Positions 8,860 through 17,468 of a stretch of DNA of 64,000 nucleotides are shown here, piece after piece. Position 1 is the stretch's first letter. Every line of letters starts with the position of its first letter. Made by a program: the position numbers and the translations under genes. The notes under the pieces were generated by a model that was not told where the DNA came from, ran no database searches, and saw only the letters and a program-made list of their open reading frames with translations. The stretch is from Clostridiales bacterium CHKCI006 (lineage in GTDB: Bacteria > Bacillota_I > Bacilli_A > Erysipelotrichales > Coprobacillaceae), in NCBI GenBank assembly GCA_900018345.1, contig FCNA01000129.1:1-64000 (forward strand), read 5' to 3'.

Positions 8860-9603
8860 ATGACAATGAAAAAAGTACTCGGCTGTATACGTAAAGCCGA
8901 TCAGGATTTTGATCTCATCGCCGACAATGACCGCATTTGCGTGGGCGTATCAGGAGGAAAGGACTCTGTCCTGCTGCTCTATGCCCTCTCCTTATATCAG
9001 CGTTTTGCCGATGTTTCCTTCGAGGTCATCGGCGTCCATATCGAAATGGGCTTTCCTGATATGGATTTCTCCGAGATGGATGCCTTCTTTAAGGAAAAAG
9101 GCATTACCTGTTATCATGAACCGAGTCAAATCTATGAGATCTTAAAACTGAACCAAAAAAATGATGTCATTCAGTGTTCGCTCTGCTCCAAATTTAAAAA
9201 GGCCGCAGTTATTGAAGCCAGTAAGAAATATCACTGCACCAAGGTCGCTTTTGCACATCATGTTGATGATGCCATCGAGACGCTTTTCATGAACATGATC
9301 TACGGTGGCAAGATCAACACTTTTGCACCTAAGATGTACATGGATCGTACGGATACACGCTTTATTCGACCACTGATCTATGCCAGTGAAACAGATATTT
9401 CCAAAGCAGTCAAAGAGGCTTCCCTGCCCATCGTTCCGTCCACCTGTCCGGTGGATAAAAAAACCATGCGAGAAGAGATGAAGACACTGCTGAAAACACT
9501 CTATCATCGCTATCCTCAGGCCAAACACAATTTTGCCCTGATGTTATCCAATGAAGAGAATCTTGCCCTGTGGCATAAAACACCAAGAAAGAAGGAAAAG
9601 TAA
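8860..9603 (+). CDS. TtcA-like PP-loop tRNA thiolation protein
   Basis: ATP-pyrophosphatase of the TtcA/TtuA family, which thiolates tRNA. 247 aa. PP-loop SGGKDS near residue 32, then CSLC near 108 and a third cysteine in STCP near 196, the pattern expected for a [4Fe-4S]-dependent member. Start is ambiguous: GTG 8851, ATG 8860 or ATG 8866; 8860 lies 5 nt from GGTGA. Its stop overlaps the next ATG (TAATG), so it forms an operon with the M42 peptidase. It could be tRNA 2-thiocytidine synthase or a paralogue with another target. Confidence 0.8.
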   Translation: MTMKKVLGCIRKADQDFDLIADNDRICVGVSGGKDSVLLLYALSLYQRFADVSFEVIGVHIEMGFPDMDFSEMDAFFKEKGITCYHEPSQIYEILKLNQKNDVIQCSLCSKFKKAAVIEASKKYHCTKVAFAHHVDDAIETLFMNMIYGGKINTFAPKMYMDRTDTRFIRPLIYASETDISKAVKEASLPIVPSTCPVDKKTMREEMKTLLKTLYHRYPQAKHNFALMLSNEENLALWHKTPRKKEK

Positions 9604-10643
9604 TGGAATTTCAGTTTAAACAGGACGTCGTTGCCACCCTCATTCAGGAACTGATGGCCATCGATAGTCCAAGCGGCTATACTCAAAACGCTATCGCTTA
9701 TATTGAAAACAAAGCTAACGCTTACCAGCTTCCTTTCATGCGTACGCATAAGGGAAACGGCATCATCTATATGCCAGGACGGAATGCTAAAACGACCATC
9801 GGCGTATGCGCCCATGTCGATACCCTGGGATTAATGGTTCGCAGCATCAAAAGCAACGGGCGTCTTTGCTTTACCAAAGTTGGCGGACCGATCCTGCCTA
9901 GCTTAGATAGTGAATGGTGCAAGGTCTACACCCGCGAAGGGAAGGTCTATAGCGGAACCATCTACTCGACTAGCCCTGCCGCACATGTCTTTAAAGATGC
10001 TGCCAGCAAGGAAAGAACCGAAGATACCATGGAAGTCATCCTCGATGAAAAAGTCAAAAGTAAAGAAGAGGTCGAAAAATTAGGTATCCAGACCGGGGAT
10101 TATATCTGTTTTGATCCAAAAACGACAATTACTGAAAACGGCTTTATCAAGTCGCGTTTTCTGGACGATAAACTCAGTGTCGCCATCATTTTAGGTATCA
10201 TTGATTTCATGGTAGAAAATCACATCCAACCTGAAAACAATGTGAAATTCATGTTCTCCACTTATGAAGAAGTTGGACATGGCATGGCCTACATTCCTGA
10301 AGATATCACAGAACTTCTATGCGTGGATATGGGCTGTATCGGTCAGGACCTCAATTGCAGTGAATACGATGTATCCATCTGCGCCAAAGATTCCAGTGGT
10401 CCTTACGACTACCAGATGACCGGAGACCTGATTGCGTTGGCCAAAAAACATCAGTTACAGTATGCCGTTGACATCTATCCTTATTATGGTTCCGATGCCT
10501 CTGCCGCTTTACGAGCCGGTCATGATATCCGAGCTGCACTGATTGGTCCGGGCGTCTTCGCCAGTCATGGCTATGAACGTTCGACGATGGAAGCGGTCGA
10601 TCAAAGCATGCAGTTAGTTTATTACTATTTGACAAACCAATAA
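9603..10643 (+). CDS. M42-family aminopeptidase/endoglucanase-type metallopeptidase
   Basis: Cytoplasmic di-metal aminopeptidase of family M42 (FrvX/PepA-type). 346 aa. Metal ligands appear in order: His and Asp in CAHVDTLG (about residue 70), Asp in LDDKLS (about 187), Glu pair in YEEVGHG (about 221), Asp in VDMGC (about 241) and His in ASHGYERS (about 321). Follows the TtcA-like gene with a 1-nt overlap. Some family members were earlier annotated as glucanases; peptidase is the safer call. Confidence 0.88.
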   Translation: MEFQFKQDVVATLIQELMAIDSPSGYTQNAIAYIENKANAYQLPFMRTHKGNGIIYMPGRNAKTTIGVCAHVDTLGLMVRSIKSNGRLCFTKVGGPILPSLDSEWCKVYTREGKVYSGTIYSTSPAAHVFKDAASKERTEDTMEVILDEKVKSKEEVEKLGIQTGDYICFDPKTTITENGFIKSRFLDDKLSVAIILGIIDFMVENHIQPENNVKFMFSTYEEVGHGMAYIPEDITELLCVDMGCIGQDLNCSEYDVSICAKDSSGPYDYQMTGDLIALAKKHQLQYAVDIYPYYGSDASAALRAGHDIRAALIGPGVFASHGYERSTMEAVDQSMQLVYYYLTNQ

Positions 10644-10650
10644 AACAATG

Positions 10651-10681
10651 AAAAACCCCTCTTGAAGCAAGAAGGGTTTTT
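10651..10681 (+). terminator. Terminator of the TtcA-like/M42 operon
   Basis: AAAAACCC...AGGGTTTTT with inner CTTG/CAAG pairing around an AAG loop. Confidence 0.85.
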
Positions 10682-10739
10682 GCTTATCGATTAAAAGATA
10701 GATAACAACAAAGGGGTACCTCTACCTAGAAACAAACCG

Positions 10740-11294
10740 TCAGTCCGGTGTTTTTTCTTCATGATCGATCCGACGGATCACGCGCGCCGGATTACCGAAA
10801 GCCACCACACCTGCAGGAATGTCATGAGTCACAACACTACCTGCCCCAATGACACTGCCTTCGCCAATTGTTACCCCCGGTAAGATCACGCATTGACCAC
10901 CGATCCAGACATTTTTTCCAATCGAGACCGGTTTGCCATACTCTACATCATGCAGACGTTCAACAGGATCAATGGCATGGCAGGCCGTATAAATATGCGT
11001 ACCCGGACCAATCAGCGTATGCTCACCAATTGTTACCGGGCATACGTCTAAGATCACGCATCTCATATTCAGTAAAACATTTTTTCCCAGTGTAATATTG
11101 AATCCATAGTCACAATAAAAAGGCGGTCTGATCCAGAAATTGCCTTGCGTATGCAAAAGCTTACGCATCAGACGGGCACGCATATGGATCTCGTTGAATG
11201 GTTTTCGATTATAGCGGGTACAAATACGACTGGCTCGTGCCCTGGCATAAACCAGTTCCGGATCCGCCGCTCGATAGTTTTGCCCACTAATCAT
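10740..11294 (-). CDS. Hexapeptide-repeat O-acetyltransferase (Maa/LacA family), N-terminus interrupted
   Basis: Sugar O-acetyltransferase with a left-handed beta-helix. 184 aa from ATG 11294. Family marks: DPELVYARARA near the N-terminus, catalytic His in THIYTACHAIDP (about residue 106), and GKNVWIGGQCVILPGVTIGEGSVIGAGSVV. The ATG at 11294 has no ribosome site. Two in-frame ATGs at 11315/11318 sit next to a strong AAGGAGG, but a TGA at 11301-11303 separates them from the rest. The family normally begins with a short helix ending in KM(L/I)(A/S)G, which the upstream frame supplies around the stop. So this is probably a nonsense-interrupted start with reinitiation, a sequence error, or a recent pseudogene. 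Confidence 0.8.
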   Translation of the reverse strand: MISGQNYRAADPELVYARARASRICTRYNRKPFNEIHMRARLMRKLLHTQGNFWIRPPFYCDYGFNITLGKNVLLNMRCVILDVCPVTIGEHTLIGPGTHIYTACHAIDPVERLHDVEYGKPVSIGKNVWIGGQCVILPGVTIGEGSVIGAGSVVTHDIPAGVVAFGNPARVIRRIDHEEKTPD

Positions 11295-11331
11295 CCGTTT
11301 TCACTGTTTAAACATCATGACCTCCTTAACT

Positions 11332-11354
11332 AAAAAGCGGTTGATCACCGCTTT
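11332..11354 (-). terminator. corA terminator
   Basis: AAAGCGGTGATCAACCGCTTTTT on the minus strand: AAGCGGT/ACCGCTT stem with a GATCA loop running into T5, just after the corA stop. Confidence 0.75.
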
Positions 11355-12300
11355 AATGAAACATATCTTTCTTCTTGAAAATGAAGGTCGCAATCAGACA
11401 GGCAATGACAGCCAACAAGGTCGGGAACCACCACTCGGCAATTGGCAAACCTGTGACGTTCATACCGTAGAAGCTAAAAATAATATTTGGGATTGCCATC
11501 ACGATCGTAATGACCGTTAGAACCTTCATCACAATATTCAGGTTATTGGAGATAACAGAAGCAAAGGCATCCATGGTTCCAGATAGGATGTTGGAATAGA
11601 TGTTACACATCTCGATCGCCTGATGGATCTCAATCAGAACGTCTTCCAACAGATCTTGATCTTCTTCATAGAGCTTGATGAATTTGCCGCGCATGATCTT
11701 ATTGAGTGTGATCTCATCTGTCTTCAGAGAAGTGGAAAAATAAACCAGCGATTTTTCCAGACCCAGCATCTGAATCAATTCCTCATTACGCATGGATTTA
11801 TGCAGACGCTGCTCAGTTAAACTAGAAAGACGATCGATTTGTCTTAAGTAGATCTGATAGCGTTGCGAGATCCTCAGTAATAATAACAGTAAAAAGCGTG
11901 TCTTCATGGCCGTATTGATATTCCGAACCACCCCATTGGCCATATCATCGATATTAAGATTTTCATAAAGACACATTGTCACAATATAGCCTTTCATTAA
12001 GACCACACCTAATGGTAAGGTGGTATACTGAAGTGTATCTTTATCAAAACCTTCCTGGCTTTCTTCGTCGCTAGGATAGTCAATGATGACCAGCGTCTGA
12101 TTTTCATCATCATCGAAGTCAATATGTGAGCTTTCATCAAAGTCCAGCGAAGCGCGCACAAACTCTGGTAAGACACCAATCTTTTCAATCAGGAAATTTC
12201 TCTCTTCTTCACTTGGTGAGACCGCACTGATCCAGCAGCCAGCTTCCGGAGTCTGAATCTCACGCGTTACATTATCAATGGTTTTGTAGAATTTAAGCAT
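11353..12300 (-). CDS. corA: CorA-family divalent cation (Mg2+) transporter
   Basis: Homopentameric Mg2+ channel of the inner membrane. 315 aa: a long cytoplasmic N-terminal funnel domain, then two C-terminal helices, with the pore signature YGMNV near residue 285 and a basic tail KKKDMFH. ATG at 12300 has GGAGG 6 nt upstream. That ribosome site can be sealed in a hairpin in the leader (12307-12324), and a 23-codon ORF beginning MTPEPEPR ends 24 nt before the start, which strongly suggests leader-peptide control of translation. Monocistronic. Confidence 0.92.
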   Translation of the reverse strand: MLKFYKTIDNVTREIQTPEAGCWISAVSPSEEERNFLIEKIGVLPEFVRASLDFDESSHIDFDDDENQTLVIIDYPSDEESQEGFDKDTLQYTTLPLGVVLMKGYIVTMCLYENLNIDDMANGVVRNINTAMKTRFLLLLLLRISQRYQIYLRQIDRLSSLTEQRLHKSMRNEELIQMLGLEKSLVYFSTSLKTDEITLNKIMRGKFIKLYEEDQDLLEDVLIEIHQAIEMCNIYSNILSGTMDAFASVISNNLNIVMKVLTVITIVMAIPNIIFSFYGMNVTGLPIAEWWFPTLLAVIACLIATFIFKKKDMFH

Positions 12301-12306
12301 GCTTTT

Positions 12307-12343
12307 CCTCCTTTTGCAGGAGGATTAGTGATATGCCTCCTGC
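12307..12343 (-). promoter_or_regulatory. corA leader: mutually exclusive anti-sequestor and SD-sequestor hairpins
   Basis: Minus strand: GCAGGAGG (12336-12343) pairs perfectly with CCTCCTGC (12316-12323), an 8-bp hairpin lying in the last codons of the leader ORF. The same CCTCC can instead pair with the corA ribosome site: TCCTCC (12319-12324) with GGAGGA (12306-12311) around a 7-nt loop. Only one of the two can form. A ribosome occupying the end of the leader ORF would prevent the first. Confidence 0.7.
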
Positions 12344-12396
12344 CCTATTTGATTGTCTAAATGATGGTCTATTCTCGGTTCCGGTTCAGGAGTCAT
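12325..12396 (-). CDS. Leader peptide of corA, 23 aa, acidic/proline N-terminus
   Basis: Starts with ATG at 12396, preceded by AAGGTGATGAT, and ends with TAA at 12325-12327, 24 nt before corA. The peptide begins MTPEPEPR and ends GQEAYH. Alternating Pro/acidic residues at an N-terminus destabilise translating ribosomes when Mg2+ is low; E. coli MgtL (MEPDPTPLPRRR) works this way. Position directly before a Mg2+ transporter and the alternative hairpins over its 3' end support a sensing role. There is no homology to MgtL; the resemblance is in design. Too short for standard gene finders. Confidence 0.65.
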   Translation of the reverse strand: MTPEPEPRIDHHLDNQIGQEAYH

Positions 12397-12420
12397 ATCA
12401 TCACCTTCTTTCCGTCCCCC

Positions 12421-12449
12421 ATTATACTCAATTTTTTGAAAATTGGCTA
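12421..12449 (-). promoter_or_regulatory. corA promoter
   Basis: Minus-strand -35 TAGCCA (12444-12449), 17-bp spacer, -10 TATAAT (12421-12426). The start would be near 12414, giving a leader of about 115 nt. Confidence 0.65.
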
Positions 12450-12574
12450 CCCTTTTTAAACATAAAAGAACAATTAATCTTTTTTTAGCGCTTTCTTTAC
12501 CACTCGTTTACAAAAGCGTTTTGCTAGTTTCTTTGAAACATTCATGATAGAATGAAACAAAGGAGAGTGAAAGC

Positions 12575-12958
12575 ATGTTCGCAAACGATATTCTAAAAAA
12601 CAATCAGACCTTTGCCGTTATCGGAGTCAGTCCGGATCCCGAGAAATACAGTTATCGAATTTTCAAACGCCTGCTGGAAAATGGTTATCAAACCTATGGT
12701 ATCAGTCCACGTTATGAAAACATTGATGGCATACCGATCTATCCGGATCTCTCTTCTGTGCCAGCCAAGATCGAAGTCGCTGTCTTTGTCGTCAACCCTA
12801 AGATTGGTGCCACTTATGTCACACAGTGTCAAGAAGCTGGGGTTCAGTATCTCTGGATGCAGCCAGGAACCTATGATGATGCTTTGATAGACACGCTTTC
12901 CCAAAGTCAGATTCCTTACGTTTTAGACTGCATCCTGCAAAGATGCCCGGAAAAGTGA
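12575..12958 (+). CDS. CoA-binding domain protein (YccU-like)
   Basis: 127-aa single-domain protein with a Rossmann-type CoA_binding fold: TFAVIGVSPDPEKYSYRIFKRLLENGY at residues 12-38, VFVVNP near 69 and the family marker YLWMQPGTYDD near 89. Probably cytoplasmic; members bind CoA, but a reaction is not established. GGAGAG precedes the ATG. The upstream region holds AGCGCT (12487-12492) and AAAAGCGTTTT, cre-like motifs, and an extended -10 TGATAGAAT near 12546. Confidence 0.85.
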   Translation: MFANDILKNNQTFAVIGVSPDPEKYSYRIFKRLLENGYQTYGISPRYENIDGIPIYPDLSSVPAKIEVAVFVVNPKIGATYVTQCQEAGVQYLWMQPGTYDDALIDTLSQSQIPYVLDCILQRCPEK

Positions 12959-12986
12959 AAAATACGCCTATAAATTAAAAAAAGTA

Positions 12987-13015
12987 TTGACAGAAGCTAT
13001 CCTTTTTATTAAAAT
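12987..13015 (+). promoter_or_regulatory. rpsD promoter
   Basis: -35 TTGACA (12987-12992), 17-bp spacer, -10 TAAAAT (13010-13015), near consensus. Confidence 0.8.
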
Positions 13016-13183
13016 GTTGTGGTGCAATTAATGAGCAGCTCATGAAGTTCTGCCCCATGCGTTTATAACACTGTTTGCAAAGTATCTTGCTGCAATGAGA
13101 AATGCTTAATATAAACACACCGCAGATAATTCATGCCTGATGTCGTTTTTTGCTTAGGACAAAACGCATAAGGAGGAAACACA
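13016..13183 (+). promoter_or_regulatory. rpsD mRNA leader, probable S4 autoregulatory RNA
   Basis: A leader of about 160 nt before a strong AAGGAGG. Foldable pieces include GAGCAGCTC near 13033 and ACAAAACGC/GCGTTTATAAC-type complementarity. Monocistronic rpsD genes of Bacillota usually carry an S4-binding leader. Assigned by position; a covariance-model search would decide. Confidence 0.5.
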
Positions 13184-13783
13184 ATGTCACGTTATACTGG
13201 TCCAGTATGGAAAGTGTCCAGACGTTTAGGCTTCTCAGTTCTTGAGTCTGGCAAAGAATTAAACAGAAGAGCATATGCTCCAGGTCAGCATGGTCAAAAA
13301 AGAAAGAAAATGACTGAATACGGACTTCAGCTGGCTGAAAAACAGAAAGTTAGAAATATGTATGGTTTAAACGAAAAGCAATTCCACAACACTTTCGTTA
13401 AAGCATCTAAGATGGAAGGCGTTACAGGTTATAACTTCTTCTGTATGCTTGAATCCAGATTAGATAACATTACTTACCGTTTAGGTTTTGCGACAACTCG
13501 TCGTCAGGCTAGACAGTTAGTAAACCATGGTCATATCTTACTGAATGGTAAAAAAGCCAATATCCCTTCAATGCAGGTTAAAGTTGGCGATGTGATTACT
13601 GTTAAGGAATCATCTAGAAACTTAAAAGTCATCAAAGAAGCTTTAGAAGCTGTTGTTCATGTACCTGGTTTCGTTGAAGTTGATCCTGAAAAATTAGAAG
13701 GTAAATACTTACGTTTACCTGAAAGATCAGAATTAAATCAGGAAATCAATGAACAGCTGATCGTCGAATTCTACAATCGTTAA
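13184..13783 (+). CDS. rpsD: 30S ribosomal protein S4
   Basis: Primary 16S rRNA-binding protein of the 30S subunit and frequent repressor of its own mRNA. 199 aa, standard length for the zinc-free form. N-terminus [19 protein letters not shown]4 RNA-binding domain with [27 protein letters not shown] at about 91-117, and C-terminus QLIVEFYNR. Strong AAGGAGGAAACACA ribosome site. Confidence 0.97.
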   Translation: MSRYTGPVWKVSRRLGFSVLESGKELNRRAYAPGQHGQKRKKMTEYGLQLAEKQKVRNMYGLNEKQFHNTFVKASKMEGVTGYNFFCMLESRLDNITYRLGFATTRRQARQLVNHGHILLNGKKANIPSMQVKVGDVITVKESSRNLKVIKEALEAVVHVPGFVEVDPEKLEGKYLRLPERSELNQEINEQLIVEFYNR

Positions 13784-13819
13784 TCTATTCATTTACTTCA
13801 TTTATTTACTCATGCACCT

Positions 13820-13842
13820 AAAAGCGCTTCGGCGCTTTTTTT
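13820..13842. terminator. rpsD terminator
   Basis: AAAAGCGC-TTCG-GCGCTTTT then T3 on the plus strand; usable in both directions. Confidence 0.85.
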
Positions 13843-13859
13843 CATTATACACCATACAA

Positions 13860-13886
13860 AAAAACCGCAGCTTTAAGCTGCGGTCT
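13860..13886 (-). terminator. Terminator of the EEP-family gene
   Basis: Minus strand ACCGCAGCTT/AAGCTGCGGT followed by T7, overlapping the last codons of the gene ending at 13873. Confidence 0.85.
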
Positions 13887-14700
13887 CACTTTTCTCAACA
13901 ACAGGTACATCTAACTCTACCATAACTGCCATGTGGTCAGATACTTTTTCCTCCTCACTCTGGAAATAACGTTCTGCCCGGATTGCCGGGTAACGATTAT
14001 CATTGGTAAAGACATAATCCATACGCAATGAAGCAAAGTGAACGGTCGTAAATCCGCGCGGATTGATAAAAGTTTCATCATGCAGCCCGTCAGGTCTGGC
14101 CACAAGATACTGATCGATATATCCTGCATCAACGATCTGTGTATAACATTCCGTATCTACATCGTTGCCAAAATCACCTGCAATCACGCTAAAGGTCTCT
14201 GCATCCTGCTTGACCCACTCATCCAGTTTGACGAACTGTTCTTTAAAAGGCTCATACTCGTCATCTTTCCAGCCCAGCTGACAAGAAAAAATATTCATCT
14301 TGATTCCATGGTAATCAATGACGGCTTTAAGAATCTTACGGCTTTTAAAAGTGAATGTATCATGTGTATGACTAATGTATTGAGTCACGACTTCAAGCAC
14401 CCGGTGTTTGGTCAGGATCGCAATCCCCTCTTCATAGATCTTAAACCCGTAATGGGATAAGTCCCAGGCAAAATGATAACTCTCATTTCCCAGTAGTTGA
14501 TTGACCTCATCGCATATCAGTTTCACGGCATTATCCTGACGAACATAGTTAGCCACCCGTGGTGCGTTAAAAGTCTGTGCAGCCTGACAAAAACAGACAA
14601 CATCGATCGCTTCATCTACGATCTTCTGGGCAATCCGCTTGAACTTAGCTTCCTGTTGATCCTCCTGATAGGTATGTAAGTTTAAAGTCATAATTTTCAT
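13873..14700 (-). CDS. Endonuclease/exonuclease/phosphatase-fold protein
   Basis: 275-aa single EEP domain (DNase I/sphingomyelinase-like metal-dependent phosphoesterase). Motifs: MTLNLHTY at the start, AGDFGND near 175 and the catalytic SDHMAV near 255. At the position of the metal-binding QE motif (normally xQEx) the protein has VVCFCQAA, so the usual Glu appears replaced by Gln. Metal binding or substrate may therefore differ. ATG 14700 is 6 nt from GGGGTGG. Promoter TTGGCA, 16 bp, TATAAT lies about 14731-14758. Physiological substrate unknown. Confidence 0.78.
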   Translation of the reverse strand: MKIMTLNLHTYQEDQQEAKFKRIAQKIVDEAIDVVCFCQAAQTFNAPRVANYVRQDNAVKLICDEVNQLLGNESYHFAWDLSHYGFKIYEEGIAILTKHRVLEVVTQYISHTHDTFTFKSRKILKAVIDYHGIKMNIFSCQLGWKDDEYEPFKEQFVKLDEWVKQDAETFSVIAGDFGNDVDTECYTQIVDAGYIDQYLVARPDGLHDETFINPRGFTTVHFASLRMDYVFTNDNRYPAIRAERYFQSEEEKVSDHMAVMVELDVPVVEKSETAA

Positions 14701-14792
14701 CTTCAACCACCCCAATCAAAATTTCTCTAATAACATTATACTATGATTCTTTGAATTGCCAAGTAAAAGCCCCATGAAAATTTTGTCAAAAC

Positions 14793-16154
14793 TTATACTA
14801 ATGCTTGTTTCTCCCATTTTCCGGAACGATAACGCCAGACAAAGAAAACCGCTCTGACACACCAGTCTAAGATCATCGCTACCCATACGCCAAAGACGCC
14901 CATACCTAAGTACTGACCTAAGATGTAGCTGAAAACAATACGACACACCCACATGGAGATCACGCTTGTCAGCATTGCGAATTTGACATCACCAGCAGCG
15001 CGGAAGACAGCCGGCAGCGCAAACGCAATTGGCCAAATAACGATACAGGAAATACCATGGAACCACATTAACCTTTCTGTTTCACTGGCAGTAATATCAG
15101 AAAGATTATATGCCTTTAAAATAAGTGGCATCAATGCCCAGGTAACTAAGACCATTGCAACCATGCAAAGATAAGCAATCTTAATCAGTTTCCTAGTATA
15201 ATAACGCACCTGCTCAAAATCATTAGCTCCGATACAACGAGATACGACCGTCGTAATGGCTAGCGATATCGACATGCCAGGCAATACCTGAAACTGAGCA
15301 ACGACATTGCCAACAGCATTGGCTGTGATTGCATAGGTACCAAAGGTCGAAACCAGGCTTAAAACAATGATTTTTCCTAATTGGAACATGCTGTTCTCAA
15401 GTCCATTTGGAACCCCGATATAAAGAATCTTACGGATCATCGTCCAATTAAACTTAAGCGAAAACCAATGTGTGATATGCAAAGGCAGATTTCTTTTTCT
15501 AAGCATGAAAACAATCAGCAGAGCTGCCACAACACGGGATATGAGCGTTGGGATCGCTACCCCCTCTGTACCAAAAGAAAAACCATAGATCAGGATTGCA
15601 TTCCCACAAACATTGATTGCATTCATGATCATCGACACTTGCATAGATACCTTCGAATTTCCCATGGAACGAAAAATAGCCGCACCGGCATTATAGACCG
15701 CAATGAACGGAATAGATGCCGAGACAATCATCAGATAAATATCCGCATGCGCTTTAACCTCCGGTGTGATCTGTCCAAAGACCACATTGAGGATCAAAGG
15801 CTTACAAATATAACAAACCGCCATGATCAGCATCGCCAATACGGCAACAAAATACACTAGCTGTTCACTAGCCTTACATCCTTCTTTATTGCGTTGCTGT
15901 CCTAGATACTGGCCGGCAACAACCGCACCACCGGTAGCCAGTGCCGCAAAAATATTGATCAATAAGACCATAATACTGTCTACCAGAGAAACGCCTGAAA
16001 CAGCTGCCTCACCAACTCTGGAAACCATGATCGTATCTGCCATTCCCACCAGAACAGCTAAAAACTGTTCAATAATCAACGGAATGACTAGACTGGCCAA
16101 ATCATGATTACTGAACAGATATGAATGATCTTGTGTCTTCGTATTCTCTCCCAT
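14793..16154 (-). CDS. MATE-family efflux transporter
   Basis: 453-aa membrane protein with about twelve helices in two MATE repeats. The signature GMADTIMVSRVGEAAVSGVSLVDS is near residue 35 and PNGLENSMFQLGK, the second-half counterpart, near 245. Exports drugs or metabolites by Na+ or H+ antiport. ATG 16154 follows GAGGTGAAAAAA; an upstream start at 16193 lacks a ribosome site. A cre-like AAACGCT overlaps the -10 TATAAT near 16175-16183. Confidence 0.9.
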   Translation of the reverse strand: MGENTKTQDHSYLFSNHDLASLVIPLIIEQFLAVLVGMADTIMVSRVGEAAVSGVSLVDSIMVLLINIFAALATGGAVVAGQYLGQQRNKEGCKASEQLVYFVAVLAMLIMAVCYICKPLILNVVFGQITPEVKAHADIYLMIVSASIPFIAVYNAGAAIFRSMGNSKVSMQVSMIMNAINVCGNAILIYGFSFGTEGVAIPTLISRVVAALLIVFMLRKRNLPLHITHWFSLKFNWTMIRKILYIGVPNGLENSMFQLGKIIVLSLVSTFGTYAITANAVGNVVAQFQVLPGMSISLAITTVVSRCIGANDFEQVRYYTRKLIKIAYLCMVAMVLVTWALMPLILKAYNLSDITASETERLMWFHGISCIVIWPIAFALPAVFRAAGDVKFAMLTSVISMWVCRIVFSYILGQYLGMGVFGVWVAMILDWCVRAVFFVWRYRSGKWEKQALV

Positions 16155-16246
16155 TTTTTTCACCTCAAGGCTAATTATAAGCGTTTCGTTCAATAAATAC
16201 TAGAATAAATCATAAAAATGTTAAATTTAGATTAAATACGGAAAAC

Positions 16247-16282
16247 AAAAATAGAAGTTGCTGATGCAACTTCTATTTTTCA
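16247..16282 (-). terminator. Aldo/keto reductase terminator
   Basis: Perfect AAAATAGAAGTTGC/GCAACTTCTATTTT stem around a TGAT-type loop, overlapping the stop codon; T5 follows on the minus strand. Confidence 0.85.
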
Positions 16283-17397
16283 AAATGAGCAGCAACTTCC
16301 TGTAGATGTTCGATAATCGGCAAATGCTGCGGACAAACAGCTTCACATTGTCCACATCCGATACATTCGCTCGCCTTACCGAAGGTCTTGGTCAGATTGG
16401 CATAATACTCTCCCTGTGGCGTCCAGCCTTTTTCTTTTATTTCCTGCATATCGGCGTTATAAAGCGAGAAATAACGTGGAATAGCAATACGCATTGGACA
16501 GCCATCCGTACAATAGGAACAGCCTGTACAAGGGATTACAATATTAGCGTTGATTGCCTCAACCACCTTCTTGATGACTTCGTGTTCCTGATCAGTCAAA
16601 GGCTTAAAATCCATCATATAAGCGGTATTATCTAATAATTGTTCCATCGTTGTCATTCCGCTCAAGACCATCATGACATTATCCAGACCAGCCGCAAAAC
16701 GAATAGCCCAGGATGGTACTGACATTTCCGGATCATAGGACTTGAAGAGATTCTCGACTTCGTCAGGCACTTTCGCTAACGTGCCACCTTTGACCGGTTC
16801 CATCACAATGACTGGCTTTCGATGTTTGGTTGCCACTTCATAACACTTGCGCGACTGCACCCCAGCACTCTCCCAGTCCAGATAGTTGATCTGCAGCTGA
16901 ACAAATTCAAATTCCGGATGCTCGGTAAGTACCTTATCCAATAATTCAGGACCATCGTGGAAAGAAAAGCCCATATGCTTGATCAGGCCTTTCTCTTTCT
17001 TCTCTTTGATCCAATTAAAGCAATCCAAAGATTCAAAGATGTCTAAACTGTGTGTGTTGATATCATGTAATAAATAGTAATCAAAATAATCAACACCCGT
17101 CTTCCTTAACTGTTCGTTAAAGATACGGTCGCGATCTTCCAGCGTCTTAATGAAGCCTGAGTGCAATTTCGTCGCCAACGTGTAACTATCGCGAGGATGA
17201 CGTTTCACCAATGCCTCACGGGCAGCATTTTCACTTTCAAAACCACAATACATCCAAGCCGTATCAAAATAAGTAAAACCTCTTTCTAAAAATGTATCGA
17301 CCATCTGTTTAACCAGTTCAATATCGACCTTAGATGGATCATCAGGATCCATAGAAGGTAATCGCATCAAACCAAAGCCTAATTTCTTTGCTGTCAT
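16273..17397 (-). CDS. Aldo/keto reductase with C-terminal [4Fe-4S] domain
   Basis: 374 aa. Residues 1-265 form an AKR TIM barrel: GFGLMRLP at the start, the catalytic Asp and Tyr in FDTAWMYCG (about 45-53), Lys in ATKLHS (about 74) and His in LLHDINTH (about 110). Residues 280-365 carry two ferredoxin-type clusters, [12 protein letters not shown] and [12 protein letters not shown]. This fused family is common in anaerobes and is thought to reduce carbonyls using ferredoxin electrons; substrate unknown. ATG 17397 with GAGGAG upstream. Same strand as the following flavoprotein but with its own unit. Confidence 0.88.
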   Translation of the reverse strand: MTAKKLGFGLMRLPSMDPDDPSKVDIELVKQMVDTFLERGFTYFDTAWMYCGFESENAAREALVKRHPRDSYTLATKLHSGFIKTLEDRDRIFNEQLRKTGVDYFDYYLLHDINTHSLDIFESLDCFNWIKEKKEKGLIKHMGFSFHDGPELLDKVLTEHPEFEFVQLQINYLDWESAGVQSRKCYEVATKHRKPVIVMEPVKGGTLAKVPDEVENLFKSYDPEMSVPSWAIRFAAGLDNVMMVLSGMTTMEQLLDNTAYMMDFKPLTDQEHEVIKKVVEAINANIVIPCTGCSYCTDGCPMRIAIPRYFSLYNADMQEIKEKGWTPQGEYYANLTKTFGKASECIGCGQCEAVCPQHLPIIEHLQEVAAHFEK

Positions 17398-17468
17398 ATT
17401 ACTCCTCCTCTACTCATCTTACATTATACAGTCTGGAGTGCACTCCAAGGCAAGTCTTATTTTTATTT

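Noticed and set aside
12300-12480. M-box (ykoK) Mg2+ riboswitch before corA
   Set aside because: None of the M-box core strings are present and the leader is too short; the leader-peptide model explains it better.
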